Shown here in pieces: positions 42,315 to 50,803 of a DNA stretch of 64,000 bases. Origin of the DNA: Flavobacterium swingsii (GTDB lineage Bacteria > Bacteroidota > Bacteroidia > Flavobacteriales > Flavobacteriaceae); contig NZ_FOJT01000005.1 in assembly GCF_900111965.1 (NCBI RefSeq), positions 124,001 through 188,000 on the forward strand. Reading direction: 5' to 3'. The translations under genes and the position numbers were made by a program. A model generated the notes under the pieces. That model was not told where the DNA came from. It made no database searches and saw only the letters and a program-made list of their open reading frames with translations. Every line of letters begins with the position of its first letter. The first letter of the stretch is position 1.

Positions 42315-43703
42315 TTATAATAAGAATCTCAATATCTGGCCATTTACCGTAATTAACTCAATTTGAGAACGTTGGCTTTCAGCTTTTTTAGATAAAACTT
42401 TAGTCACGGTTTCAATATCAGTAGCTTTTACATTATCGATACTTAAAATGACACCGCCTTTTAGTTGCTCTGCATAACCGGCAAGTTCATCATTGGTAAT
42501 GTTTTCGATTTTAACACCATATTTAATATTGAATTTCTTCATATCACCATTATCAATATCGGCTAATTCTAAACCTTTCAAATCGTAATTGATGAGTTCT
42601 TTTTTGGTCAATTTTACAGGAATAGTTATGTTTTTTTCGTCACGAACAATTCCTACTTTAATTTCGTCATTCGGACGTTTTGTATTAATGTAAGAAGTTA
42701 AATCGGAAAATGACATGATGCTTTTTTCATCTAATTTCTGGATTATGTCTCCTTTTTTAAGCCCAGCTTTTTCGGCACCAGAATTTTTAGAAACTTTATT
42801 TATAAGTACACCTGTACTTTGTTTTATTCCTAATTCTTTCGAGGTGGCACTATTCAGTTCACCAGCTTCAATACCTAAAATACCACGTTGTACGTTGCCG
42901 TATTCCATCAAATCTTCAACAATTTTACGAGTTAAATTAGACGGAACAGCAAACGAATAACCAACATAAGAACCAGTTTGAGAAGAAATCATCGTGTTTA
43001 TCCCAATCAATTCCCCACGAGTATTCACTAAAGCACCACCACTATTTCCTGGATTTACAGCGGCATCGGTTTGTATAAACGATTGGATTCCGCCGCCAGA
43101 CAAATCTCTGGCTTTTGCCGAAACAATTCCAGCGGTAACGGTCGATGTCAAGTTATACGGATTTCCAACTGCCAAAACCCATTCACCCACTTTTAGATTG
43201 TCCGAATCACCAAAAGTAGCATAAGGCAATTTCTCGTCGGCATCTATTTTTAGTAAAGCAACATCCATTTTACTATCGGTTCCCACTAATTTTGCTTTGT
43301 ATGTTTTATTGTTGTTTAACGTAATTTCAAGTTCCGTAGCACCTTTAACCACATGATTGTTTGTCACAATATAACCATCGGCACTAATAATCACGCCTGA
43401 ACCAGTCCCTACTTGAGTTTGCTGACCTCCACCGCCACGAGAACCATAAAAGAACTCTAACATAGGATCGCTCGGCACATTATACACGGTCATATTTTTT
43501 ACGTGAACCACCGTATGAATGGTATTTTCTGCGGCTGTCGTAAAATCAGTATTTTCGGCAGTAAAACCTACATTTTTGGCATAATTAGTACTCGCAATCG
43601 ACAATTTAGAGGAATTTTTCTCTTCCATAAATAATTTGTAAGCACCCAGCGTTGTAGCTCCGCTTAACAAAGACACAAAAAATAAACTTGCAAATTTTTT
43701 CAT
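42315..43703 (-). CDS. degQ: Periplasmic serine protease, DegP/DegQ (Do) family
   Basis: A 462-residue envelope protease-chaperone. A signal or anchor sequence lies at residues 1-25 (KKFASLFFVSLLSGATTLGA). The trypsin-like domain has the catalytic triad in TNNHVVKGATE (His), MDVALLKID (Asp) and NPGNSGGALV (Ser). A first PDZ domain begins near NVQRGILGIEAGEL and a second, less regular one covers the C-terminus (NIKYGVKIENI). The glycine-rich YGSRGGGGQQTQVGTGSG stretch is the LA-loop region before the catalytic core. It degrades misfolded envelope proteins. Upstream lies the second flavo-1-like element. Confidence 0.86.
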   Translation of the reverse strand: MKKFASLFFVSLLSGATTLGAYKLFMEEKNSSKLSIASTNYAKNVGFTAENTDFTTAAENTIHTVVHVKNMTVYNVPSDPMLEFFYGSRGGGGQQTQVGTGSGVIISADGYIVTNNHVVKGATELEITLNNNKTYKAKLVGTDSKMDVALLKIDADEKLPYATFGDSDNLKVGEWVLAVGNPYNLTSTVTAGIVSAKARDLSGGGIQSFIQTDAAVNPGNSGGALVNTRGELIGINTMISSQTGSYVGYSFAVPSNLTRKIVEDLMEYGNVQRGILGIEAGELNSATSKELGIKQSTGVLINKVSKNSGAEKAGLKKGDIIQKLDEKSIMSFSDLTSYINTKRPNDEIKVGIVRDEKNITIPVKLTKKELINYDLKGLELADIDNGDMKKFNIKYGVKIENITNDELAGYAEQLKGGVILSIDNVKATDIETVTKVLSKKAESQRSQIELITVNGQILRFLL

Positions 43704-43845
43704 AGTTAAATATTTTTAGATTTTAAATTCTAAACGTAAATTTAGAAATTTGTTGCCATCAGAAAAACAGTTTAACGCTCGTTTAACAACTTTTAACTTA
43801 ACATTAATATTTGTACTTTTGTAATAGTTTTTAGGAGCACAACAT

Positions 43846-43934
43846 TATAGTTTCTAAGAACATCGTTCCTGCTGTACGTTGCAATCTTGCCAAAAAAAGC
43901 AAGGATTTCCACTTCCATCAGGGCTAAAATTCAA
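43846..43934 (-). ncRNA. Structured element resembling flavo-1 RNA, copy B
   Basis: Read on the minus strand this shares with the 35.5 kb copy the blocks TTTTAGCCCTGATGGA, GTGGAAATCCTTG, CAAGATT and ACAGCAGGAA in the same order and spacing. The central hairpin is shorter (CTTGC with GCAAG around a T-rich loop), and the distal one is GGAAC with GTTCT around GAT; both differ in sequence from copy A but keep pairing. It lies between divergent degQ and dapF, and on the plus strand would fall in the dapF leader. Orientation and RNA status are inferred; an Rfam flavo-1 covariance search would decide. Confidence 0.6.
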
Positions 43935-43967
43935 ATTAGTCTTTCTAACAACCGAATAACCAATAAA

Positions 43968-44747
43968 ATGATACTCTACAAATACCAAGGAACAGGAAAC
44001 GATTTTGTCATGATAGACAACCGTTTGCAAGCATTTCCAAAAGAAAATACAGCACTTATCGAAAAACTTTGCGACAGACGTTTTGGTATTGGAGCCGACG
44101 GTCTTATTTTGTTAGAAAATGATGAAACCACCAATTTTAAAATGGTTTATTACAACTCTGACGGAAACCAAAGCTCTATGTGTGGCAACGGTGGACGATG
44201 TTTAGTCGCTTTTGCAAAAAAACTAAATATTATAAATAATGAAGCAACATTTATAGCAATAGATGGTTTGCATCACGCCACAATAAATGAAAATGAAATT
44301 GTTTCACTACAAATGAAAAATGTAAGTGAAGTAAAAATTCACGATAATTATATTTTCTTAAACACAGGTTCGCCACATCACGTTCAGTTTGTAGATGATT
44401 TGTCTAATTTTGATGTAAAAAAAGAAGGAGCAAAAATCAGATACAGCTATTTGTATGGTAAACCAGGAAGTAATGTCAATTTTGTAAATCAAATTTCCGA
44501 AAATGAATTTTCAATCAGAACCTACGAACGTGGTGTAGAAGACGAAACACTTTCTTGCGGAACAGGAGCAACGGCAACCGCAATTGCTGTGAAAGCTATA
44601 GGGAAAACAAATTCGAACAACATTATTATAAACGTACAAGGCGGAAAACTCGAAGTTTCGTTCGATGAAGAAAACGGTATTTTTACAAATGTTTTCCTAA
44701 AAGGACCAGCAGAATTTGTTTTTGAAGTGAATTACGAATTTAATTAA
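43968..44747 (+). CDS. dapF: Diaminopimelate epimerase
   Basis: DapF converts LL- to meso-diaminopimelate for peptidoglycan and lysine. The start is set at the ATG at 43968, giving MILYKYQGTGNDFVMIDNR; an upstream TTG frame runs through the structured element. The 259-residue product has both catalytic cysteines: SSMCGNGGRCLVAFA and ETLSCGTGATATAIA. The N-terminal QGTGNDFV and RFGIGADGL blocks are diagnostic. It leads a run of four genes on one strand (with a GNAT, mltG and a DUF2279 gene) whose intergenic gaps are 2-11 bp, so two of the four serve the cell wall. Confidence 0.93.
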   Translation: MILYKYQGTGNDFVMIDNRLQAFPKENTALIEKLCDRRFGIGADGLILLENDETTNFKMVYYNSDGNQSSMCGNGGRCLVAFAKKLNIINNEATFIAIDGLHHATINENEIVSLQMKNVSEVKIHDNYIFLNTGSPHHVQFVDDLSNFDVKKEGAKIRYSYLYGKPGSNVNFVNQISENEFSIRTYERGVEDETLSCGTGATATAIAVKAIGKTNSNNIIINVQGGKLEVSFDEENGIFTNVFLKGPAEFVFEVNYEFN

Positions 44748-44753
44748 CCTATT

Positions 44754-45287
44754 TTGATAACTTTAAAAGGAAATAATATTTATTTACGAGCATTAGAACC
44801 AGAAGATTTAGACTTCATCTTTGGTGTAGAAAACAACGAAACTATTTGGGAAGTTAGTAATACACAAACGCCTTATTCTCGATTTTTAATCAAACAATAT
44901 CTCGAAAATGCCCATCAGGATATCTATGAAGCCAAGCAATTGCGATTGGCTATTTGTAAAAATAATGCATCAAAACCTTTAGGATTAATAGATTTATTCG
45001 ATTTTGATCCCAAAAATAATCGTGCAGGAATAGGAATTGTTATCGAAAACACAGAAAACAGAAACCAAGGTATAGGAAAAGAAGCTTTGTCTCTTTTAGT
45101 AAATTATGCATTTATGAAGTTAAATCTGCATCAATTGTATGCAAATATTGGAAGTAATAATGAAGTTAGTTTAAAGCTTTTTACTACTTTTGGTTTTCAA
45201 AAAATTGGAAGCAAAAAAGATTGGACTTTTCACGAAGGAAAATACTTTGATGAAGAATTGTTTCAATTGATAAACACAAAAATTTAA
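44754..45287 (+). CDS. GNAT acetyltransferase (RimJ/RimL-like)
   Basis: The 177-residue protein starts at a TTG (MITLKGNNIYLRALEPEDLD split here as MITLKGNNIYLR and ALEPEDLD); no ATG lies near the domain edge. It has the Acetyltransf_3 layout: RALEPEDLDFIFGVEN, a GIGIVIEN strand, the acetyl-CoA loop RNQGIGKEAL and NIGSNNEVSLKLFTTFGFQK. Relatives acetylate ribosomal proteins, spermidine or nucleotide sugars; here the substrate is unknown. It lies 6 bp after dapF and 11 bp before mltG in an envelope-biased operon. Confidence 0.82.
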   Translation: MITLKGNNIYLRALEPEDLDFIFGVENNETIWEVSNTQTPYSRFLIKQYLENAHQDIYEAKQLRLAICKNNASKPLGLIDLFDFDPKNNRAGIGIVIENTENRNQGIGKEALSLLVNYAFMKLNLHQLYANIGSNNEVSLKLFTTFGFQKIGSKKDWTFHEGKYFDEELFQLINTKI

Positions 45288-45298
45288 AAAATAACGTT

Positions 45299-46330
45299 TT
45301 GAATAAAAAGAAAATTGCCATTATAGTTTCATTAATCTTAGTAGCTTCGGTAGCTATTTATGGTTATATCAATATATTTTCAAACAATACAAAGTTCGAC
45401 AAAAATGAACTTTACGTTTTTATCCCAACTGGCTCAACTTACGAAGATGTGCTTAAAATTATCGAACCGAATGTAAAAAATATTAATACATTTAAATTCG
45501 TTGCCGAAAAACGTTCTTATAACGACAATGTTTTTCCAGGTAGGTTCTTGTTCAAAAAAGGGATGAATAATTTTCAATTAATAACGGCACTTCGTCACAA
45601 TGAACCATTAAAATTGGCTTTTAACAACCAAGAAAGTTTAGAGAAATTAGTTTCTCGCGTTTCCTCTCAAATGGAAGTAGATAGTACGACACTGATTAAT
45701 AGCCTGCGTGACACTGTTTTTATGAAAAAAAATGGTTTCAATAACGAAACGATTCTAGGTATGTTTATTCCAAATACTTATGAAGTAAAATGGAATATTT
45801 CGGCAGAAAAATTCCGTGAAAAAATGGCAAAAGAATATACCATTTTTTGGAATAACGACAGATTAGCAAAAGCCAAAGTACTAGGAATGACTTCTCAAGA
45901 AGTTACTACATTAGCATCAATCGTGCATAAAGAAACAGTAAAAATCGACGAACGTCCTCGTGTTGCTGGAGTTTACCTAAACCGATTAAAACTAGAAACA
46001 CCATTACAAGCAGATCCAACGGTAATTTTTGCAGTCAAAAAAGAATCTGGCGATTTCGACCAAGTGATAAAAAGAGTTCGTGGCAACATGTTACATTCTT
46101 CCTCTCCGTATAATACTTATGTTCATACTGGATTGCCTCCCGGACCAATCGCTATGCCAGATATTTCAGCTATCGACGCAGTGTTAAATGCCGAAAAACA
46201 CGATTATATATTCTTCTGCGCAAGTGTAGAACGTTTTGGTTACCATGATTTTGCAAAAACGTATGAAGAACACCAAGTTTATGCAAAAAAATACGCAGAA
46301 TGGGTTACTAAGTTAGGTATCGAAAAATAA
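45299..46330 (+). CDS. mltG: Endolytic murein transglycosylase
   Basis: MltG cuts nascent glycan strands in the inner membrane and helps set their length. The 343-residue protein starts at TTG with NKKKIAIIVSLILVASVA as an N-terminal anchor. A LysM-like fold region precedes the YceG core, whose catalytic glutamate is in LASIVHKETVKIDERPRVAG (here LASIVHKET and DERPRVAG), followed by VYLNRLKLETPLQADPTVIF, split as VYLNRLKLE and PLQADPTVIF, and YNTYVHTGLPPGPIAMP. These blocks match E. coli MltG. It lies 2 bp before the DUF2279 gene. Confidence 0.9.
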   Translation: MNKKKIAIIVSLILVASVAIYGYINIFSNNTKFDKNELYVFIPTGSTYEDVLKIIEPNVKNINTFKFVAEKRSYNDNVFPGRFLFKKGMNNFQLITALRHNEPLKLAFNNQESLEKLVSRVSSQMEVDSTTLINSLRDTVFMKKNGFNNETILGMFIPNTYEVKWNISAEKFREKMAKEYTIFWNNDRLAKAKVLGMTSQEVTTLASIVHKETVKIDERPRVAGVYLNRLKLETPLQADPTVIFAVKKESGDFDQVIKRVRGNMLHSSSPYNTYVHTGLPPGPIAMPDISAIDAVLNAEKHDYIFFCASVERFGYHDFAKTYEEHQVYAKKYAEWVTKLGIEK

Positions 46331-46332
46331 TT

Positions 46333-47247
46333 TTGAAATTATATTACTACATATATTTAAGTTTATTCTTCTTTTCAATTCCAATTTTTGCTCAAAACAG
46401 CATTGATGATTTCTTAAAACCTGCCGATTCTTTAATCATTCCAAGAAGAAATACAGTTGTAATTACTGAAGCTGTTGCTATTTCTGGCGCTTTAATTGGC
46501 TTGAACGAATTATGGTATAAAGACTATCCGAAATCTAAATTTCATTTTATAAATGACAATAAAGAATGGCTCCAAATGGATAAGTTGGGACACATTTATT
46601 CTGCTTATCATATAGGAAACACTGGTGCAAATTTATTGCAATGGAGCGGTGCTACAAAAAAGCAACAATTGCTTTATGGATCAACGTTGGGTTTTGTATT
46701 TCTAACAGCTGTCGAAGTTCTTGACGGATATTCCCAAAAATGGGGTGCTTCTTCCGGAGATATTATTGCAAATGCTGCAGGTACAACTTTATATGTTTCG
46801 CAAGAATTATTATGGAAAGAGCAACGAATTGTACCTAAGTTTTCTTTTCACACCACTTCATACGCTTCAATCCGACCAGAAGCACTCGGAAAATCATTCA
46901 ATGAACAAATCTTAAAAGATTATAATGGGCAAACATATTGGTTGTCTGCCAATGTGCATTCGTTTTTTCCAACTTCTAAAATACCAAAATGGGTAAATGT
47001 TGCTGTTGGTTACGGAGCCGAAGGAATGATTTCTGGAAATAAAGGGATTTCTGACATAAATAGTAGTTTTGAAGACAAAAGATACCGCCAGTTTTACCTC
47101 AGTTTAGATGTAGATTTAACAAAAATTAACACAAAGTCGCATTTTTTGAAGACTGTTTTCTCGATTTTCAATATTATAAAAATCCCCGCACCAAGTGTCG
47201 AATTAACATCTAACGGAGTTGTTAACTTTCATTGTTTATATTTTTAA
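46333..47247 (+). CDS. DUF2279 (YfiM-like) envelope protein
   Basis: A 304-residue protein starting at TTG with a signal peptide (KLYYYIYLSLFFFSIPIFA). The family core includes ITEAVAISGALIGLNELWYK, MDKLGHIYSAYHIGN with a conserved His, and EVLDGYSQKWGASSGDIIAN with Asp and Ser residues, resembling YfiM lipoproteins of Gram-negative bacteria. Several hydrophobic segments and a strand-rich C-terminus (YGAEGMISGNKGISDINSS, partial) suggest outer-membrane association. The function is not known. It ends the dapF operon. Confidence 0.78.
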   Translation: MKLYYYIYLSLFFFSIPIFAQNSIDDFLKPADSLIIPRRNTVVITEAVAISGALIGLNELWYKDYPKSKFHFINDNKEWLQMDKLGHIYSAYHIGNTGANLLQWSGATKKQQLLYGSTLGFVFLTAVEVLDGYSQKWGASSGDIIANAAGTTLYVSQELLWKEQRIVPKFSFHTTSYASIRPEALGKSFNEQILKDYNGQTYWLSANVHSFFPTSKIPKWVNVAVGYGAEGMISGNKGISDINSSFEDKRYRQFYLSLDVDLTKINTKSHFLKTVFSIFNIIKIPAPSVELTSNGVVNFHCLYF

Positions 47248-47294
47248 CAAAATTTAACATATTATATTTCAGTACTTTAGCTTTCGGTTGTAAA

Positions 47295-47322
47295 TTTGTT
47301 CTGTAGAAATTTTCTAATTTTG
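47295..47322 (+). promoter_or_regulatory. Candidate promoter for lysozyme-like gene
   Basis: TAATTTTG (47315-47322) is an exact TAnnTTTG match 33 bp before the ATG, with TTTG at 47295-47298 (16-bp spacer, shorter than usual). A second TAAATTTG box lies at 47291-47298. Confidence 0.4.
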
Positions 47323-47355
47323 ATGGTTTTACCTAGTTAGAAAGAAAAACAATTT

Positions 47356-47997
47356 ATGACAAAAAAACAAATATTTTACATCGGAATATTTGCCTCAATT
47401 ACAATTTTAAGTTCTGGTTTTAAACCATTTTATTCTGAACTTTTTCCTTGGTTTCATATCTTTGAAAAAGAAGAAATGTTTTATACCGTACCTACCGAAA
47501 CAGAACTTAACCAAACCTTTTTTAATATCCCATTTACCGGAAAAACTTTTATAGGATTTAGACAGTCTTTGGCTGTTCGTGAATCTCAAGGAAAGTATCA
47601 TAAAGTAAATACGCTTGGATATTTAGGGAAATATCAGTTTGGTTCAGAAACTTTACGAATTTTAGGAATTAGAGATACAATTTCTTTCCTAAGAAGTCGA
47701 AAATTGCAAGAGAAAGCCTTTTTAGCCAATTTATCTAGAAATAAATGGGAACTTCGCGAAGAAATTACCAAATATTCGGGAAAAATAATAAACGGAATAG
47801 AAATTACGGAATCCGGAATTTTAGCTGCAGCTCATCTTGGCGGACCAGGATCGGTAAAAAGGTTCTTAAAAACTAACGGACGCAGAAAATGCAAAGATAA
47901 TTATGGCACTTCAATCTCAGAATACATGAAAGATTTTGCGGGTTACGACACCAGTTGTATAGATGCCAGTGAAAAAGCTAAAGCCAGGCATTATTAA
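47356..47997 (+). CDS. Lysozyme/transglycosylase-like secreted protein
   Basis: The 213-residue protein has an N-terminal hydrophobic segment (residues 5-22) that may be a signal peptide or anchor. Residues 70-95 hold FRQSLAVRESQGKYHKVN and GYLGKYQFG, where the Glu in RESQG lies as the catalytic glutamate of SLT/lysozyme folds, followed by a helical part with LAAAHLGGPGSVKRFL, a block recalling transglycosylase C-lobes. The Cys pair near the end (KCKD and TSCID) might form a disulphide. I infer peptidoglycan cleavage; no family match could be verified. Its stop overlaps the stop of the convergent methyltransferase gene by 3 bp. Confidence 0.6.
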   Translation: MTKKQIFYIGIFASITILSSGFKPFYSELFPWFHIFEKEEMFYTVPTETELNQTFFNIPFTGKTFIGFRQSLAVRESQGKYHKVNTLGYLGKYQFGSETLRILGIRDTISFLRSRKLQEKAFLANLSRNKWELREEITKYSGKIINGIEITESGILAAAHLGGPGSVKRFLKTNGRRKCKDNYGTSISEYMKDFAGYDTSCIDASEKAKARHY

Positions 47998-48710
47998 TAT
48001 GTTTTGTGAATAATAAAAATACAAGGTCGGTTGTGCAAATCGACCTTTTGTTTTTTCCATAAATTCACGGTCATCGTTTTGATATATTCTGTTGGTAAAG
48101 TAATATCACAAGCTATGCACAAAAGCGTATTGGGTTGCAAGGTTTGCAAAATATCTTCTAATAATTTGTTGTTTCGGTAAGGTGTTTCGATAAATAATTG
48201 CGACTGATTTTTATCGAAAGACAATTTTTCTAAACCTTTTATTGCGTGTTTTTTTTCAGATTTATCAATAGGTAAATAACCATTAAAGGTAAAACTCTGA
48301 CCATTCATACCGGATGCCATAAGAGCTAACAGGATAGATGATGGGCCAACTAACGGAACGACTTGTATTCCTTTTTCGTGAGCAATTTTTACAATAACTG
48401 CACCTGGGTCAGCAACTCCAGGGCAACCAGCTTCGCTCATTAAACCTACATTATGACCTTCTAGTAATGGTTTTATAAAATCTAAATGCTCTTTAGCGTC
48501 AGTATGTTTATTTAATAAAAAAAGTTTTAGTTCTGATTGTTTTTTCTCAGCATGAACAATTTTTATAGATTTTCTTGCTGTTTTTTCGTTCTCGACAATA
48601 TAATAATCTATAAAATCGATAGCTCTTTTGATGGTTTGCGGCAACACATCATCAGCATTCATTTCGCCAAGAGTGGTTGGAATAAGATATAATTTTCCTA
48701 AAATATTCAT
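47994..48710 (-). CDS. RsmI-like SAM-dependent methyltransferase
   Basis: A 238-residue protein of the tetrapyrrole methylase fold, close to RsmI (16S rRNA ribose methylation at C1402). The signature blocks are LYLIPTTLGEM, YYIVENEKTARKSIK, GLMSEAGCPGVADPGAVIV, VVPLVGPSSILLALMASG and QLFIETPYRNN. E. coli RsmI has 286 residues; this shorter form, with TTLGEM instead of TPIGNL at the start, belongs to a Bacteroidota side branch whose target is not established. It lies 6 bp downstream of the phosphatase gene in the dnaA operon. Confidence 0.8.
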   Translation of the reverse strand: MNILGKLYLIPTTLGEMNADDVLPQTIKRAIDFIDYYIVENEKTARKSIKIVHAEKKQSELKLFLLNKHTDAKEHLDFIKPLLEGHNVGLMSEAGCPGVADPGAVIVKIAHEKGIQVVPLVGPSSILLALMASGMNGQSFTFNGYLPIDKSEKKHAIKGLEKLSFDKNQSQLFIETPYRNNKLLEDILQTLQPNTLLCIACDITLPTEYIKTMTVNLWKKQKVDLHNRPCIFIIHKTY

Positions 48711-48716
48711 CTTGGT

Positions 48717-49175
48717 TTATTTTTTTAAAAGTCTTTCCTTAATTACATCGCAAGCTTCATCGAGCATATCATAAACTCTTGCAAAACCATCTTGTAAACC
48801 GTAATAAGGATCCGGAACATCTACATTTTCATCAGGAAATAATTCATTAAGAATGAGTTGCACTTTTTCTTTTTCATTTTCATGAGAAGCAAGTGCAATT
48901 ACATCTTTATAATTCTGATTATCCATTACATAAATGTAATCAAAATCTGAAAAATCTTGTTTCGAGAATTGACGACCTTTTAAGTTCGAAATATCAATCC
49001 CTTTTTCCTTTGCAATTTTTATAGATCTTGCATCGGGCGGATTTCCTATATGCCAATGTCCAGTTCCAGCAGAATCTACAATAAAATCTGATGAAAGTTT
49101 AGATCGTAAAATACCTTCGGCAAGTGGAGAACGACAAATGTTTCCCAAACAAACCATCAATACCTTTGTAGTCAT
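48717..49175 (-). CDS. Low-molecular-weight protein tyrosine phosphatase
   Basis: The 152-residue protein has the P-loop VCLGNICRSPLAEG (CxxxxxR: Cys9 nucleophile, Arg at position +6) and the general-acid Asp in VPDPYYGLQDGF near the end. AEGILRSKL and DSAGTGHWH are family blocks. Bacterial members act on tyrosine kinases of exopolysaccharide systems or on free phosphotyrosine; no BY-kinase is in the window. The start lies 4 bp after the dnaA stop, so expression is coupled to dnaA, an unexpected but recurrent flavobacterial pattern as I recall. Confidence 0.9.
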   Translation of the reverse strand: MTTKVLMVCLGNICRSPLAEGILRSKLSSDFIVDSAGTGHWHIGNPPDARSIKIAKEKGIDISNLKGRQFSKQDFSDFDYIYVMDNQNYKDVIALASHENEKEKVQLILNELFPDENVDVPDPYYGLQDGFARVYDMLDEACDVIKERLLKK

Positions 49176-49178
49176 GTC

Positions 49179-50606
49179 TTAAAGCGATAATTTTTTGTTG
49201 ATATCGTCAACAAATTTTTTGAATTGTTTGTCGGTAGAAACTAAATTGTCAACTGTTTTGCAAGCATGTAAAACCGTAGCGTGATCACGGTCTCCAATTT
49301 GAGAACCAATATTGGCTAAAGAAGCTTTGGTATATCTTTTTGCAAAAAACATAGCCAATTGTCTTGCTTGTACCACGTGACGTTTTCTTGTTTTAGATTG
49401 CAAAATTTCTAAATCTAATTGAAAATAATCGGAAACTACTTTCTGAATATAATCTATAGATACTTCACGTTTTACATTCTTAACAAATTTCTCGACTACT
49501 TGTTTGGCTAATTCTAAAGTTACTTCTTTTTTGTTGAAAGAAGATTGTGCAATAAGTGAAATTATAGCGCCTTCAAGCTCACGAACATTACTTTTTATGT
49601 TGCGTGCTACATATTCGATGATTTCTTCAGGAATTTCGACACCATCACGATACAAAATATTCTTTAAGATAGATATTCTTGTTTCGTAATCTGGTTGGTG
49701 TATTTCTGCTGACAATCCCCATTTGAAACGAGATAACAAACGTTGTTCGATATCTTGCATGTCAACAGGTGCTTTGTCTGAAGTAAGAATTACTTGTTTC
49801 CCGTTTTGATGCAAATAGTTGAAAATGTGAAAAAACACATCTTGTGTTCCTGTTTTCCCAGAAAGAAATTGCACATCATCAATAATTAAAACATCAATGA
49901 GTTGATAAAAATGTATAAAGTCGTTTCTTGTATTTTTCTTAACAGAGTCTATATATTGTTGTGTAAATATTTCGGCAGAAATATACAACACGGTTTTATC
50001 TGGATATTTGTCTTTTATCTCGACACCAATGGCGTGAGCCAAATGCGTTTTTCCTAAACCTACACCACCAAAAATAAGTAATGGGTTAAATGACGTTCCA
50101 CCAGGTTTGTTGGCAACAGCCATTCCTGCAGAGCGAGCCAACCTATTAGAATCACCTTCTAAAAAGTTATCGAAACTATAATTTGCATTTAGTTGTGATT
50201 CGATTTTTAGATTGCGAATTCCGGGAATAATAAAAGGATTTCTTAATTCTGGATTTTTTTGTTGCACTGGAACATCAATTTCTTGTGTTCTTACAGGAGA
50301 ACGGTGTGCACTTGGTAATTGTTCCGTAAATGGAAGTTTGTTACCATAAGTGTTTTCCATTTTAATTTTATAAAGTAACTTTGCATTTTTGCCAAGCTCT
50401 TTAGTAAGTGCTACTTTAAGTAATTTTACGTAATGTTCTTCTAGCCATTCGTAAAAGAATTTACTAGGTACTTGAATATATAACGCGTTATCAGTTAATT
50501 CGACAGATTTAATAGGTTCAAACCATGTTTTATAGGCTTGCTCCTGAATGTTATCTTTGATAAAAGATAGACAGTTGTCCCAGACTGATTCAGCAGTTTT
50601 ATTCAT
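49179..50606 (-). CDS. dnaA: Chromosomal replication initiator protein DnaA
   Basis: DnaA binds oriC and opens it for replication. The start is set at the ATG at 50606 (MNKTAESVWDNC); another ATG three codons earlier is possible. The 475-residue protein has the N-terminal DnaB-interaction domain, a variable linker (residues 95-140), the AAA+ core with Walker A GGVGLGKTHLAHA, Walker B VLIIDDVQFLSGKTG and SRFKWGLSAEI, and the C-terminal DNA-binding helix-turn-helix with DRDHATVLHACKTVDN. dnaN is not adjacent; phosphatase and methyltransferase genes follow instead. No cluster of TTATCCACA boxes is visible in the upstream gap. Confidence 0.95.
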   Translation of the reverse strand: MNKTAESVWDNCLSFIKDNIQEQAYKTWFEPIKSVELTDNALYIQVPSKFFYEWLEEHYVKLLKVALTKELGKNAKLLYKIKMENTYGNKLPFTEQLPSAHRSPVRTQEIDVPVQQKNPELRNPFIIPGIRNLKIESQLNANYSFDNFLEGDSNRLARSAGMAVANKPGGTSFNPLLIFGGVGLGKTHLAHAIGVEIKDKYPDKTVLYISAEIFTQQYIDSVKKNTRNDFIHFYQLIDVLIIDDVQFLSGKTGTQDVFFHIFNYLHQNGKQVILTSDKAPVDMQDIEQRLLSRFKWGLSAEIHQPDYETRISILKNILYRDGVEIPEEIIEYVARNIKSNVRELEGAIISLIAQSSFNKKEVTLELAKQVVEKFVKNVKREVSIDYIQKVVSDYFQLDLEILQSKTRKRHVVQARQLAMFFAKRYTKASLANIGSQIGDRDHATVLHACKTVDNLVSTDKQFKKFVDDINKKLSL

Positions 50607-50803
50607 AGTTTGCATGCTTACGCTTTAAAATTATAAGGTTATTTTTACAAAAAAAACAAGTAGTTTTTTTGATTAATTCGGGATAGCAAATATGATTCAT
50701 AAAATCGTTAAAAAAAAATTTTTGTGCTATTGATTTTATAAAAAAAATGTCGTAAGAGTATTTTCTAAACGTTAAACAATTATTAAAAATATTAAATAAA
50801 AAG

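Noticed and set aside
43887..43967. Extended DapF N-terminus from a TTG at 43887
   Set aside because: The extension is encoded by the structured intergenic element and has no DapF similarity; the ATG at 43968 gives the family start.
50607..50803. Possible oriC next to dnaA
   Set aside because: The gap is AT-rich but contains no TTATCCACA-like boxes that I can find, and only 197 bp are available.
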